64,000 nucleotides of DNA, taken from Scylla paramamosain (taxonomy: Eukaryota; Arthropoda; Malacostraca; Decapoda; Portunidae). Each line of letters opens with the position of its first letter. The first letter of the stretch is position 1. Below are positions 56,701 through 64,000 of this stretch, piece by piece. The stretch covers positions 4,282,501-4,346,500 of the forward strand of contig NC_087163.1 of the NCBI RefSeq assembly GCF_035594125.1, given 5' to 3'. A program made the position numbers and the translations under genes. The notes beneath the pieces were generated by a model. The model saw only the letters and a program-made list of their open reading frames with translations. It was not told the DNA's origin and ran no database searches.

Positions 56701-57646
56701 CAACAATGGGATTTTGAGAGAAAAAATAAGTCGTAAAAGTTTGATTTTTGAAGGGAAAGTTCTGTATTTGAGAAAACACCATCTATTAATGGAAAGATGT
56801 ATTACAAAGAGGCCCTTTCTTGTGTGTGACCATCCAATGAATTACCTTAAAGTATAAAAATAAAACTGCCAATAAATGCTGTCTTTATAAAAATATCACA
56901 GATCCTGTGTGATGCATTGAAGGTTCTGTTGGTAATATTCAAACACAGATGTAATTAAAACTATACACTGATTAAGGAAATGCATGTCCAATCACAGGCA
57001 GTCTTCAGCACAATGCTGGTGGTAAGTCTGCATGTATTTTAAAGTTAGGACGGAAAGAACCTCTCATCAAAAAGTGGTTTCCTGAAAAGGATGCATCTGA
57101 CTGATGCAACACACATCAAAGCTAGGGATGAAATGTATACATGAATTGTGTACTGAAATATAAATATGAATACTTAAAATTCCTGTCAGCATAAAGATTA
57201 CAAAAGATTCAGAAAAAAAAAAAAAAATCAGCAAAACTAAATGAGGAATGTGTTCTGTGTCCATATCATTACAGTCCCAACATCCAGGCAGCCCTGCACT
57301 CCCCTGGTGTACTGCACACACTGGCTGATGATGAACAGTACTGATAGCCACTACTCGGACTAAAGGTACTAGCATGGTCCGTCATCAGAAACACATTGAC
57401 TAACGGTGCAATGAATCAGTCAGGTAGACATAGTTCTGGTCAGATGTGTACCTGTCACTATATTGGAAGGTGTGGAGGTCAGGGCCAGGTAAACACTGCC
57501 TGGTGGCGCCCCTCACCTCGGCCAACACCTGGGGTTTCAGAATGCCAGTGGTTGGAGGCGAGCTTACAAGCACCTCATAGCAGGAGGAAATTTGAAAACG
57601 CAGCAGGTCTGAAGACTCACCTTGGATGCTGGGCGGGGTCGGCCAT
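47344..57646 (-). CDS. HPS3: HPS3, BLOC-2 subunit, complete
   Basis: HPS3 forms BLOC-2 with HPS5 and HPS6, which sends cargo from endosomes to lysosome-related organelles (pigment granules in arthropods). Coding exons, in order: 57621-57646, 56349-56566, 55586-56181, 55263-55450, 54966-55153, 53778-53918, 53284-53453, 53022-53134, 52220-52471, 51950-52115, 51744-51842, 51460-51564, 51265-51381, 50958-51161, 50665-50754, 50023-50256, 49515-49691, 48324-48438, 47344-47525. They sum to 3381 nt, 1126 residues plus stop (human 1004). The clearest match is N-L-Y-K-E-M-V followed by Y-L-H-L-L-L-E-A-H-L-I-L and L-G-D-Y-Y. The N-terminus resembles the WD-like half of HPS3 and the rest is helical. All junctions are GT-AG and in frame. 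An Arg/Ser-rich insert in exon 3 adds to its length. Confidence 0.88.
48439..49514 (-). other. HPS3 intron 17 (1.1 kb)
   Basis: Holds a 77-nt GA tract (CT in the transcript) and a long pyrimidine-rich stretch on the plus strand from about 48.75 to 49.4 kb that looks like degenerate repeat DNA. No coding feature was recognised; the plus-strand frames here are incidental. Confidence 0.5.
48536..48612 (+). repeat. (GA)n microsatellite, HPS3 intron 17
   Basis: 77 nt of perfect GA on the plus strand, read as CT in HPS3 RNA, about 100 nt before exon 18. Confidence 0.98.
49736..49784 (+). repeat. (GA)n microsatellite, HPS3 intron 16
   Basis: 49 nt of GA on the plus strand, read as CT in HPS3 RNA, ending 44 nt before the exon 17 acceptor. 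Confidence 0.98.
50573..50640 (+). repeat. A-rich (AAAT)n repeat
   Basis: An interrupted A run and AAAT units just downstream of HPS3 exon 15 on the coding strand sense. Confidence 0.9.
50761..50798 (+). repeat. (CA)n tract adjoining HPS3 exon 15 acceptor
   Basis: 38 nt of CA on the plus strand, read as TG in the transcript. It ends 6 nt before the exon (50754), so the acceptor is TGTGTGTTACAG with hardly any other polypyrimidine. Confidence 0.95.
52220..52471 (-). CDS. HPS3: HPS3 exon 9: diagnostic HPS3 motif
   Basis: This exon gave the family identification. It reads A-A-N-L-Y-K-E-M-V-R, then T-Y-L-H-L-L-L-E-A-H-L-I-L-T-T-A-L, and ends L-G-D-Y-Y-A. Human HPS3 has V-Q-L-Y-K-E-M-V, C-I-H-L-L-S-E-A-H-L-L-V-R-A-A-L and H-L-G-D-C-Y at matching spacing. 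It marks the start of the helical C-terminal half. Confidence 0.9.
54967..54970 (-). other. HPS3: Short HPS3 exon borders with weak donor context
   Basis: Exon 5 ends A-A-A-G before GTGAAA, a weaker donor than most in this gene. The 1-kb intron that follows (53919-54965) holds a short CT run at about 54597-54611 and nothing else recognisable. Confidence 0.4.
55586..56181 (-). CDS. HPS3: HPS3 exon 3: WD-like region and Arg/Ser-rich insert
   Basis: The largest exon, 596 nt. It includes V-E-I-P-L-R-K-P-A and F-I-A-C-C-Q-S-T-G-N-I-A-V-A-C-G, matching the vertebrate I-E-M-P-L and C-C-P-V-K-G-D-L-L-V-G-C. At 55862-55876 it encodes F-I-D-F-E, where human HPS3 has the clathrin-box motif L-L-D-F-E. 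Further on, a basic low-complexity stretch (K-R-S-K-S-R-S-K-S-K-T-R-S-A-S-R-S) has no counterpart that I recall in vertebrate HPS3. Acceptor CAACCAG; donor GTTAGC is weak. Confidence 0.85.
57621..57646 (-). CDS. HPS3: HPS3 first coding exon (preferred start)
   Basis: Minus-strand ATG at 57646-57644 in good context (G at -3, G at +4) encodes M-A-D-P-A-Q-H-P plus two bases, then a near-perfect donor GTGAGT (57620-57615). Joined to the acceptor ATTTGCAG before 56566, the reading continues S-K-M-V-R-V-I-S-V-H in frame. The surrounding 57.6-57.75 kb is GC- and CpG-richer than its neighbours, as expected for a leader. The internal methionine in exon 2 (56562) is the fallback start. Confidence 0.6.
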
Positions 57647-58898
57647 CACCGTGGGTGTGGGGAGGCAGGGACCAGTGGTGGGAGGGGCAGCAGGGGCCTC
57701 CTGCTTCTCACAAGCCAACGGGACTACTAAGCTGAGGGGTTTATCCTGTGGGCCTTCAGGGGACTATTGCAGACTCTCATATGACTACCTTACATCCTCT
57801 GATTATCCTGAACGAAATACACATTTACCCCAGAGTATAAGTAAAAAATAAGTATTGGTACGTATAGTAGGGGGTTGTTTAAAGGTGAGGATGCTGTAAA
57901 GATATAATCAGACGATAATAACCTCCATCACTGCACACCTCTTATTTATCCATTTATTGGTTTTACGCATGGTGAAGGCTGGTCAGAAGCACATAGGCTT
58001 GCTTAAGTTAATCCACCAAGGATCAGAAAAGGTAGAAGGCTGAATAAGAAAAATAAAATAAAAATTAAAAAGCACATAATGTATTTGTAGTTTGAATTTA
58101 CCAGGGTTAACCTCGTAAGAATCGGATTTTTTTTTTTTTTTTCTAAATCTCTCAATTCCAGTTATCATAGTATATTGGTACCCGGTGCTTCTTCATAACT
58201 TCCTCTTTTCTCTGTAACTATATTAGCTAGGAAAGATGTTACTGTAAAGCTGCAATTAATATTTGACAAACATTGAGACCTGAAACGTCATATGCTTCGT
58301 AGCGCATGCACGGTACGGCACGAAGCTCACGGGCATCACTTTGATTGAGCAACACCCACTTGGCACCGTCCTTCCTTGCCGCACCATCATGACCACCATG
58401 ATTACCATCTTGTGTGTGTAAGGGTGGGAGGGGATGGGGGAAGTAGTCTTGAGCAAACTGTGCCCTAAAGTTGCATTAACCTCTTGGACACTTCGAGTAC
58501 GCGTAAGGGCAGATCAATCTATACAGTAGCCTACCGTGTTCTAGGCTTACATGGGGCAACTGGAGGAGGACCAGGGACGTGGATGCAGCCATATATATGC
58601 AGTTATAAGCCTGTGTAGCTACTCCCCTGCATCTACATCAACATTAAGTTCTTGCACTGCGTTTTTTACGACTCTTATATTATTATATTAAGCGATAAAT
58701 TAGACAATGGATTAAACGATCAAATCTCTTAAACATGCTTTGCATTAAGACTCGTGTAACTACTACTCTACAATATGGCATTATGTGTTCCGTGATGTAG
58801 CAAGCATTAATGTAGATAATACGTGCTTACAGAACCGTAGCTGGGATCATTGATAAATACTGAACAGACTAACCCGGTCGAAACTATTACCAATCAAC

Positions 58899-58976
<78 letters not shown>

Positions 58977-59223
58977 AACGGCATGTAAAAACTTCTATAT
59001 GGAGGGGGGCGGTTGGCTTAAAGGAATGCGATGAACGATTCACACCTTTCGGCTATGACTTTCCTTCTCCCCCCTCTCTCTCTCTAGTGCAAGAAATATG
59101 AAGCCATGCACATATTACTTGTCTATAATTGCAGATAATCCAGAAGTATACGGCGAGTATAGTTGGATCGTTTATGCGAACAATCGTGATCGTGGTTCTA
59201 CCTTGTTTGACCGCTATACGGTG
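57647..59223 (-). other. Region upstream of the preferred HPS3 start
   Basis: 57.65-57.75 kb is GC-rich and may be the HPS3 leader and promoter. At about 58301-58312 AGCGCATGCACG resembles an NRF-1 site with one mismatch. A 74-nt GA microsatellite lies at 58901-58974. No TATA box was assigned. The plus-strand open frame 57396-57851 is antisense to the leader and has no recognisable product. Confidence 0.4.
58901..58974 (+). repeat. (GA)n microsatellite
   Basis: About 74 nt of perfect GA between HPS3 and the minus-strand LINE. Confidence 0.98.
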
Positions 59224-60390
59224 CTTTTTTTTTTTTTTTATGTAGGAAGGACACTGGCCAAGGGCAACAAAAATCCAATAAAAAATATGCCCACTGAAAT
59301 GCCAGTCCCATAAAAGGGTCAAAGCAGTGGTCAAAAACTGATGAATAAGTGTCTTGAAACCTCCCTCTTGAAGGAATTCAAGTCATAGGAAGGTGGAAAT
59401 ACAGAAGCAGGCAGGGAGTTCCAGAGTTTACCAGAGAAAGGGATGAATGATTGAGAATACTGGTTAACTCTTGCGTTAGAGAGGTGGACAGAATAGGGGT
59501 GAGAGAAAGAAGAAAGTCTTGTGCAGCGAGGCCGCGGAAGGAGGGGAGGCATGCAGTTTGCAAGATCAGAAGAGCAGTTAGCATGAAAATAGCGGTAGAA
59601 GACAGCTAGATATGCAACATTGCGGCGGTGAGAGAGAGGCTGAAGACAGTCAGTTAGAGGAGAGGAGTTGATAAGACGAAAAGCTTTTGATTCCACCCTG
59701 TCTAGAAGAACAGTATGAGTGGAATCCCCCCAGACATGTGAAGCATACTCCATACATGGACGGATAAGGCCCTTGTACAGAGTTAGCAGCTGGGGGGGGA
59801 TGAGAAAAACTGGCGGAGACGTCTCAGAACACCTAACTTCATAGAAGCTGTTTTAGCTAGAGATGAGATGTGAAGTTTCCAGTTCAGATTATAAGTAAAG
59901 GACAGACCGAGGATGTTCAGTGTAGAAGAGGGGGACAGTTGAGTGTCATTGAAGAAGAGGGGATAGTTGTCTGGAAGGTTGTGTCGAGTTGATAGATGGA
60001 AGAATTGAGTTTTTGAGGCATTAAACAATACCAAGTTTGCTCTGCCCCAATCAGAAATTTTAGAAAGATCAGAAGTCAAGCGTTCTGTGGCTTCCCTGCG
60101 TGATATGTTTATCTCCTGAAGGGTTGGACGTCTATGAAAAGACGTGGAAAAGTGCAGGGTGGTATCATCAGCATAGGAGTGGATAGGACAAGAAGTTTGG
60201 TTTAGAAGATCATTAATGAATAATAAGAAGAGAGTGGGTGACAGGACAGAACCCTGAGGAACACCACTGTTAATAGATATAGGAGAAGAACAGTGACCGT
60301 CTACCACAGCAGCAATAGAACGGTCAGAAAGGAAACTTGAGATGAGGTTACAGAGAGAAGAATAGAAACTTGGCTTGGTGAGTGAAAAGA
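59224..60390 (-). mobile_element. LINE family A: 5'-truncated non-LTR retrotransposon with RT end
   Basis: Read on the minus strand. The reverse-transcriptase part (60390-59783) has F-L-S-D-R-S-I-A-A-V, then G-V-P-Q-G-S-V-L-S-P-T-L-F and the catalytic H-S-Y-A-D-D-T-T-L-H-F, then F-N-A-S-K-T-Q-F-F-H-L. After a frame break at a seven-C run (about 59795) the C-terminal part continues from 59783 to 59331 with E-Y-A-S-H-V-W-G-D-S, F-R-L-I-N-S-S and K-L-W-N-S-L-P-A-S. The 3' UTR and poly(A) end at about 59224. The reading is open apart from that one break, so it is young. Motif style is CR1/Jockey-like. The endonuclease and most of the RT fingers are missing; the 5' limit is approximate. Confidence 0.85.
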
Positions 60391-61989
60391 GTTAGCATGG
60401 TAACTCATGGACATACGGGCGTAGGTGTATAGCCATATGCTGAGGAGGAAGGAAAGCTTCATTGTTGTCGATGACCGCGTGGGTACAAAGCAGTAATTAC
60501 CGGAATAGCGGGTAGGAGGAGAGCAAGGAGGAAGGGAGGGAGGGAGGGAGGGAAGGAGGGAAAAACGATAGTGGAGGGAGAGGTGGTTGAGTGTAACTAC
60601 GTCACACAAAGCAAAGAATGTGTACTCGGCTCATGCCAATTTACCCTTGAAGACCAAGAGTAAACTTCTTAATGATGCACGTTTGACGATGTACTGTAAT
60701 GTCATCAGTTAGGGGACGGTGTCAAACAAGCTGCGCCAAAATGTCACATTGAACTGCTTGTTTAGATTTTTTAGAAAAACGATCCCTCACATGGCCTGAA
60801 ATGGACAGTAGTCTGTTTAAAGCTCGCCGTGACTCATCACTGACATGATTACCGAGTCCATTGCAATCATGTACCAATGATTTTTTTTTTTCTTCATGTC
60901 TAGCTCATCAAGCTTGAATCCATTAATTATAGTCCTATCATGATTACTAACCCTTTTTGTTTATATCACCCTTGTATTTCTTATGTCACGTAAATACACT
61001 TAACATAACGAATGTTACGGAGGCTTTTGTCTCTCGTGAGGAGTATCGCTCATCACTTATCTTTTCAATTATTTCCTTCTGTACTAACAGACATTGGTGT
61101 ATCTTTTCTGTAGAGTATGTGTGTGTGTGGGGGGGTTAACATTTACAATTATTCCTTTTTACTTTGCTGTTGAACACTGACATGATGATATAGTTTACTT
61201 ACTGCAGTGTACATACGTACGTCAGCAAAGTTTTAGACAGTTTGGACTGGAGCGGGTATCCTGCACATTAACCAATATTCTTTCTGACAGAGATTTGAGA
61301 CAACTCGTAAATTCTTTTCCTCCCTCTAATTCCAACATCACCTCGCTCTTCGTGTATCTATTATTATATGGATTTCCTTTGCATCAGTATTTTGCATTTG
61401 CTAATGTTGAATTGCTTTTGCCATCTGTCTATCCATTCGTTTACTTTATCTGTTGGCTGGGTGGTTGCATCGGAATCTGACCTAATTAACCTAATTTCGT
61501 ATCAGGAAATATACTAATATCGCTAATAATTCCATTATACACATTATACGCATTAAAATTATGAGTAGTTCCATAACTGATCTTTATGGTACCCCACTGA
61601 TTACTTACCCCGACTCTGATTTGTAGCCACTGACTGTTACCATTGCACGTTCCTTAATCTGATCCAGGGTATAACTTTCCCTTTCTTGTAATCTTTCTAC
61701 CATATCTTATGCTTTACCTTTTAAATGTCGTTACTTTTCAGCCGCCTTTTTTTAAATTTTTTTTATCAAGACTTGCAGATTACAATTTGCATAGAGCTCT
61801 CTGCGTCTCTTGCAAGCCAAATACCTGAAGCCCTGCACCAGTTCATTTCCTTAACACACCTTCCAGAGCATGTCTTCATCACACACCATTATGAACCTCG
61901 CTTTTAATTATAACTCCCTTAAGAACATCCCCGCATCTACCACACCTTGTTTTGTAATTAGCCCAGTACATCTACAAGGTGGTACTTAC
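60391..61989. other. Region without recognisable gene between LINE and METTL9 side
   Basis: Contains a GGGA-rich purine repeat at about 60531-60565. No exon was recognised on either strand. Open frames up to about 100 codons are not supported by motifs. Confidence 0.5.
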
Positions 61990-62119
61990 GGGCCCATAGT
62001 GGAAAGCAGGTGTCTTTGTTGGAACAGCAGGCCAGCAGGACGGTGAGGGCGGTTCAGTGCGTGGTGTTCGAATAGAGGGAGAAGGTTCATGCCTGCTTCA
62101 TGCCGTGACGCGCATGCGC
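61990..62119 (-). promoter_or_regulatory. Candidate alternative HPS3 first exon and NRF-1-like promoter
   Basis: On the minus strand ATG at 61997-61995 (A at -3, G at +4) encodes M-G-P after joining, with donor GTAAGTAC at 61989-61982. Spliced to the HPS3 acceptor before 56566 it reads M-G-P-K-M-V-R-V, also in frame. Upstream, GCGCATGCGC at 62110-62119 is a perfect NRF-1-type palindrome, and CpG density is high from 62030 to 62120. It could be the HPS3 5' end, placing the LINE inside its first intron, or the start of an unrelated transcript. Confidence 0.4.
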
Positions 62120-62289
62120 AAGAATGAAAAGCTGCAGTTCACAGCACACACTTGTCAATTATTAATTACAGTTATGAAAAGCTAACAACTGATTACATAT
62201 TTGTCTATGTATCTGTCCTTGTGCATGTTTGTAAATATATATCTGTGTATATCTGTGTCTGTCTTTCTGTGAGTCTGTTTTTGTCTGCA

Positions 62290-62299
62290 TCTCTCTCTG

Positions 62300-62337
<38 letters not shown>

Positions 62338-62341
62338 TGTG
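62290..62341 (+). repeat. (CT)n-(GT)n tract
   Basis: Short CT run followed by about 21 nt GT, just past the METTL9 3' end. Confidence 0.95.
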
Positions 62342-62395
62342 TCATCAATCAGTGGTGCCGAGATAAGAAACAAATATTGCAATGTTCTGATTTTT

Positions 62396-62401
62396 TTTAT
62401 T
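62396..62401 (-). promoter_or_regulatory. METTL9: METTL9 poly(A) signal AATAAA
   Basis: TTTATT on the plus strand gives AATAAA on the coding strand, about 50 nt after the METTL9 stop. This implies a very short 3' UTR. Confidence 0.6.
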
Positions 62402-62451
62402 AAAGATACAAGTATGAATGCAGTAAGTACACAATGTATCAAATCTACCCA

Positions 62452-63562
62452 TCACAGCTCAACATTGATACTCTCCAGTGCATCAGAAAACTGCTCTTCT
62501 TCATCCGTCTCATTATATACATCAGTCTTTCTGAAGACCAGAACCACGTCAGATAGCCAATAGAAGGCCTGGTCCAGGTCACCCTCACACAGGTAGGGGA
62601 GGCGAGACCAGCGTGTCAGGGTGTAGCCCAGGCTGGGGAACACGTGGGTAGCCAGACAGTTGACTTGCTCCTCCAGTGTTGATCCAGCAATGCCAAGCTC
62701 CTCCGAGGGAAGGTTATCTGCTGTCCCTGAAGACGCGAAAAGTGTCAGTTTCTTTCCTCGCTTTGTCAGTTTGTCTCCGTCTTTGTGAAGCAGTAGTACA
62801 TATGTCAGAAAGAAGAAACTTTAAAAAATCTCCGTTGTACACCAGGTACATCTTGGTAAGTGAGTCAGTGTCAAGATCTGGTACATCAACTTTTTATAAT
62901 CACTCGGCTAAAGGTGACAACTCTAATATCAGATTGGAGAGACAGCCTTATGTCCATCCAAGTCACTGCAAAACTCCATCGTTCCATTATATTTATTTAA
63001 GGGGTCATGGTTGAAGAGCAACAAAACAGTTATAGAGTGACGAGGAAAGGTCTTTTGAAGTGTAGGTGACCGCCAGAGTAATGGAGGAGTGAGCGGCGAG
63101 AAATCCAAAACAAATGAGAAAGTCAAGACAAGACAAGTGCATAGATAAGTAGATAGATAGATAGATAGATAGAAAGATAGATAGATAGATGGATAAAGAA
63201 AAATGTTACCAAATAATCAATGTTACCTAAAATAATCAAATAAATGCAAGTTCTATCGAATAAAACATAAAAACACAGCTGGATTCAGTAATATAACCAA
63301 CAGATACATCGACCCAAGGAAGAATCAACATCCATCTCACCGTCATGAAGATCGCTCAAGAAAGATAAGCTCACCTGTTTCTACATAGGGGCTGAAGGGC
63401 AGGACAAGGGCCACCACCAGGGTGCCGCTAGGGCTCAGCTTGGCATGGATCTCTCGCAGGAGGGAGCGGGGAGTGTCGCAGCGGTCCAGGAGATTAAGGC
63501 ATGTCACCACATCGTACTCTGTGTCTCCTGCTTCTTGTGCCCAGTCCCAGGCGTCCAGGACC
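62452..63562 (-). CDS. METTL9: METTL9 (DREV) histidine methyltransferase, last two exons
   Basis: METTL9 is a seven-strand SAM-dependent enzyme that N1-methylates histidine in HxH motifs. Exon 63375-63562 encodes Y-D-V-V-T-C-L-N-L-L-D-R-C-D-T-P and L-V-V-A-L-V-L-P-F-S-P-Y-V-E-T, nearly identical to the human Y-D-V-I-S-C-L-N-L-L-D-R-C-D-Q-P and A-L-V-L-P-F-H-P-Y-V-E-N. Exon 62452-62726 encodes L-E-E-Q-V-N-C-L, then T-R-W-S-R-L-P-Y-L-C-E-G-D-L and D-V-V-L-V-F-R-K. After that comes an acidic tail of about 23 residues (E-T-D-E-E-E) that the human protein lacks. The loop after Y-V-E is shorter than in human. The SAM-binding motif and N-terminal signal anchor lie beyond 64000. Junctions are GT-AG and in frame. 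Confidence 0.93.
63148..63192 (+). repeat. (GATA)n repeat in METTL9 intron
   Basis: About 45 nt of GATA units with one AAAG interruption. Confidence 0.92.
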
Positions 63563-64000
63563 CTGTGGGAAATAAGATACCTCAAGTGAGCGAATGTGCC
63601 GGGAGGGAGGAGAGGAACGGTGCGATCTATTCTTTCCTTCGAGTCTGTGTTTGCTGTCACCTCACGCACACTAAAGCATAAACACGATATAGCATCCCAC
63701 TTCCCCCTTAAACTTCCTCCTCTATTCATTAGTATCCCCTTGCGGCGGGCTAGGGGACTAAGTTTTCTGTGAGCTCAGCAGGAGGGTCACAAGAAGTGAT
63801 GGTAAGGGCTACTATTACACTCTCAAATTACCGCTACACAGGAAGTTACGGAGCAAGACTAAGAGCTTAAAAGAAGCCATTAGTCTGTATGCACGTTATT
63901 TAATCTTCTCGCACACTTATGTAATCGTGTCTTACGTTTATCTACAGCAAGACGTGACAAAACCTCACTAAATTAACTCCAATCATTAGCCGAGCGTTGA
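63563..64000 (-). other. METTL9: METTL9 intron continuing past the window end
   Basis: Nothing coding was recognised upstream of the exon beginning at 63562. The open frame that extends to 63729 is read-through of the acceptor TTTCCCACAG. The preceding exon must end two bases into a codon. Confidence 0.6.

Noticed and set aside
57396..57851. 151-codon plus-strand open frame near the HPS3 start
   Set aside because: It is antisense to the GC-rich HPS3 leader, has no recognisable motif, and GC content alone makes such frames likely.

Overview
This 64-kb window is animal nuclear DNA. It has many short coding exons with GT/AG borders, AT-rich introns, very long dinucleotide microsatellites (CT, AT, GT) and decayed transposons. 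Gene content and repeat style suggest an arthropod, most likely a decapod crustacean; that is an inference, since no ribosomal or mitochondrial marker is present. All assignments rest on reading the translations against remembered family sequences; no database search was run.

Layout: (1) 149-27872, plus strand: 35 exons of DNAJC13/RME-8, the endosomal J-domain co-chaperone. Only about the first 110 residues lie before the window; the stop codon is at 27872. (2) 27.9-47.3 kb: intergenic. It holds microsatellites, one unassigned start-codon exon (36650-36720, plus), a decayed Tc1-like transposon (about 37.4-38.8 kb), a large inverted pair of tRNA-like SINE units (42.9-43.55 kb), an RTE-like LINE remnant (44.3-45.1 kb) and a 3' piece of a second LINE family (46.2-46.7 kb). 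(3) 47344-57646, minus strand: a complete HPS3 gene (BLOC-2 subunit) in 19 coding exons, about 1126 residues, every exon junction in frame. (4) 59.2-60.4 kb, minus: a 5'-truncated LINE with reverse-transcriptase motif, sitting upstream of HPS3. (5) 62452-63562, minus: the last two exons of METTL9, a histidine methyltransferase; its 5' part lies beyond the window.

DNAJC13 and HPS3 are transcribed towards each other. HPS3 and METTL9 run head to tail on the minus strand. DNAJC13 and HPS3 both serve endosomal trafficking (retromer/WASH-linked recycling and lysosome-related organelle biogenesis), but nothing here shows co-regulation. No operon, CRISPR array, virus-like gene or novel multi-gene system was found. 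The most interesting signals are inside the genes: a frame-supported GC-AG intron, an exon with two compensating frame breaks, three small symmetric extra exons in DNAJC13 (one clearly a copy of its upstream neighbour's end), two in-frame alternative first exons for HPS3, and a 660-bp SINE palindrome.
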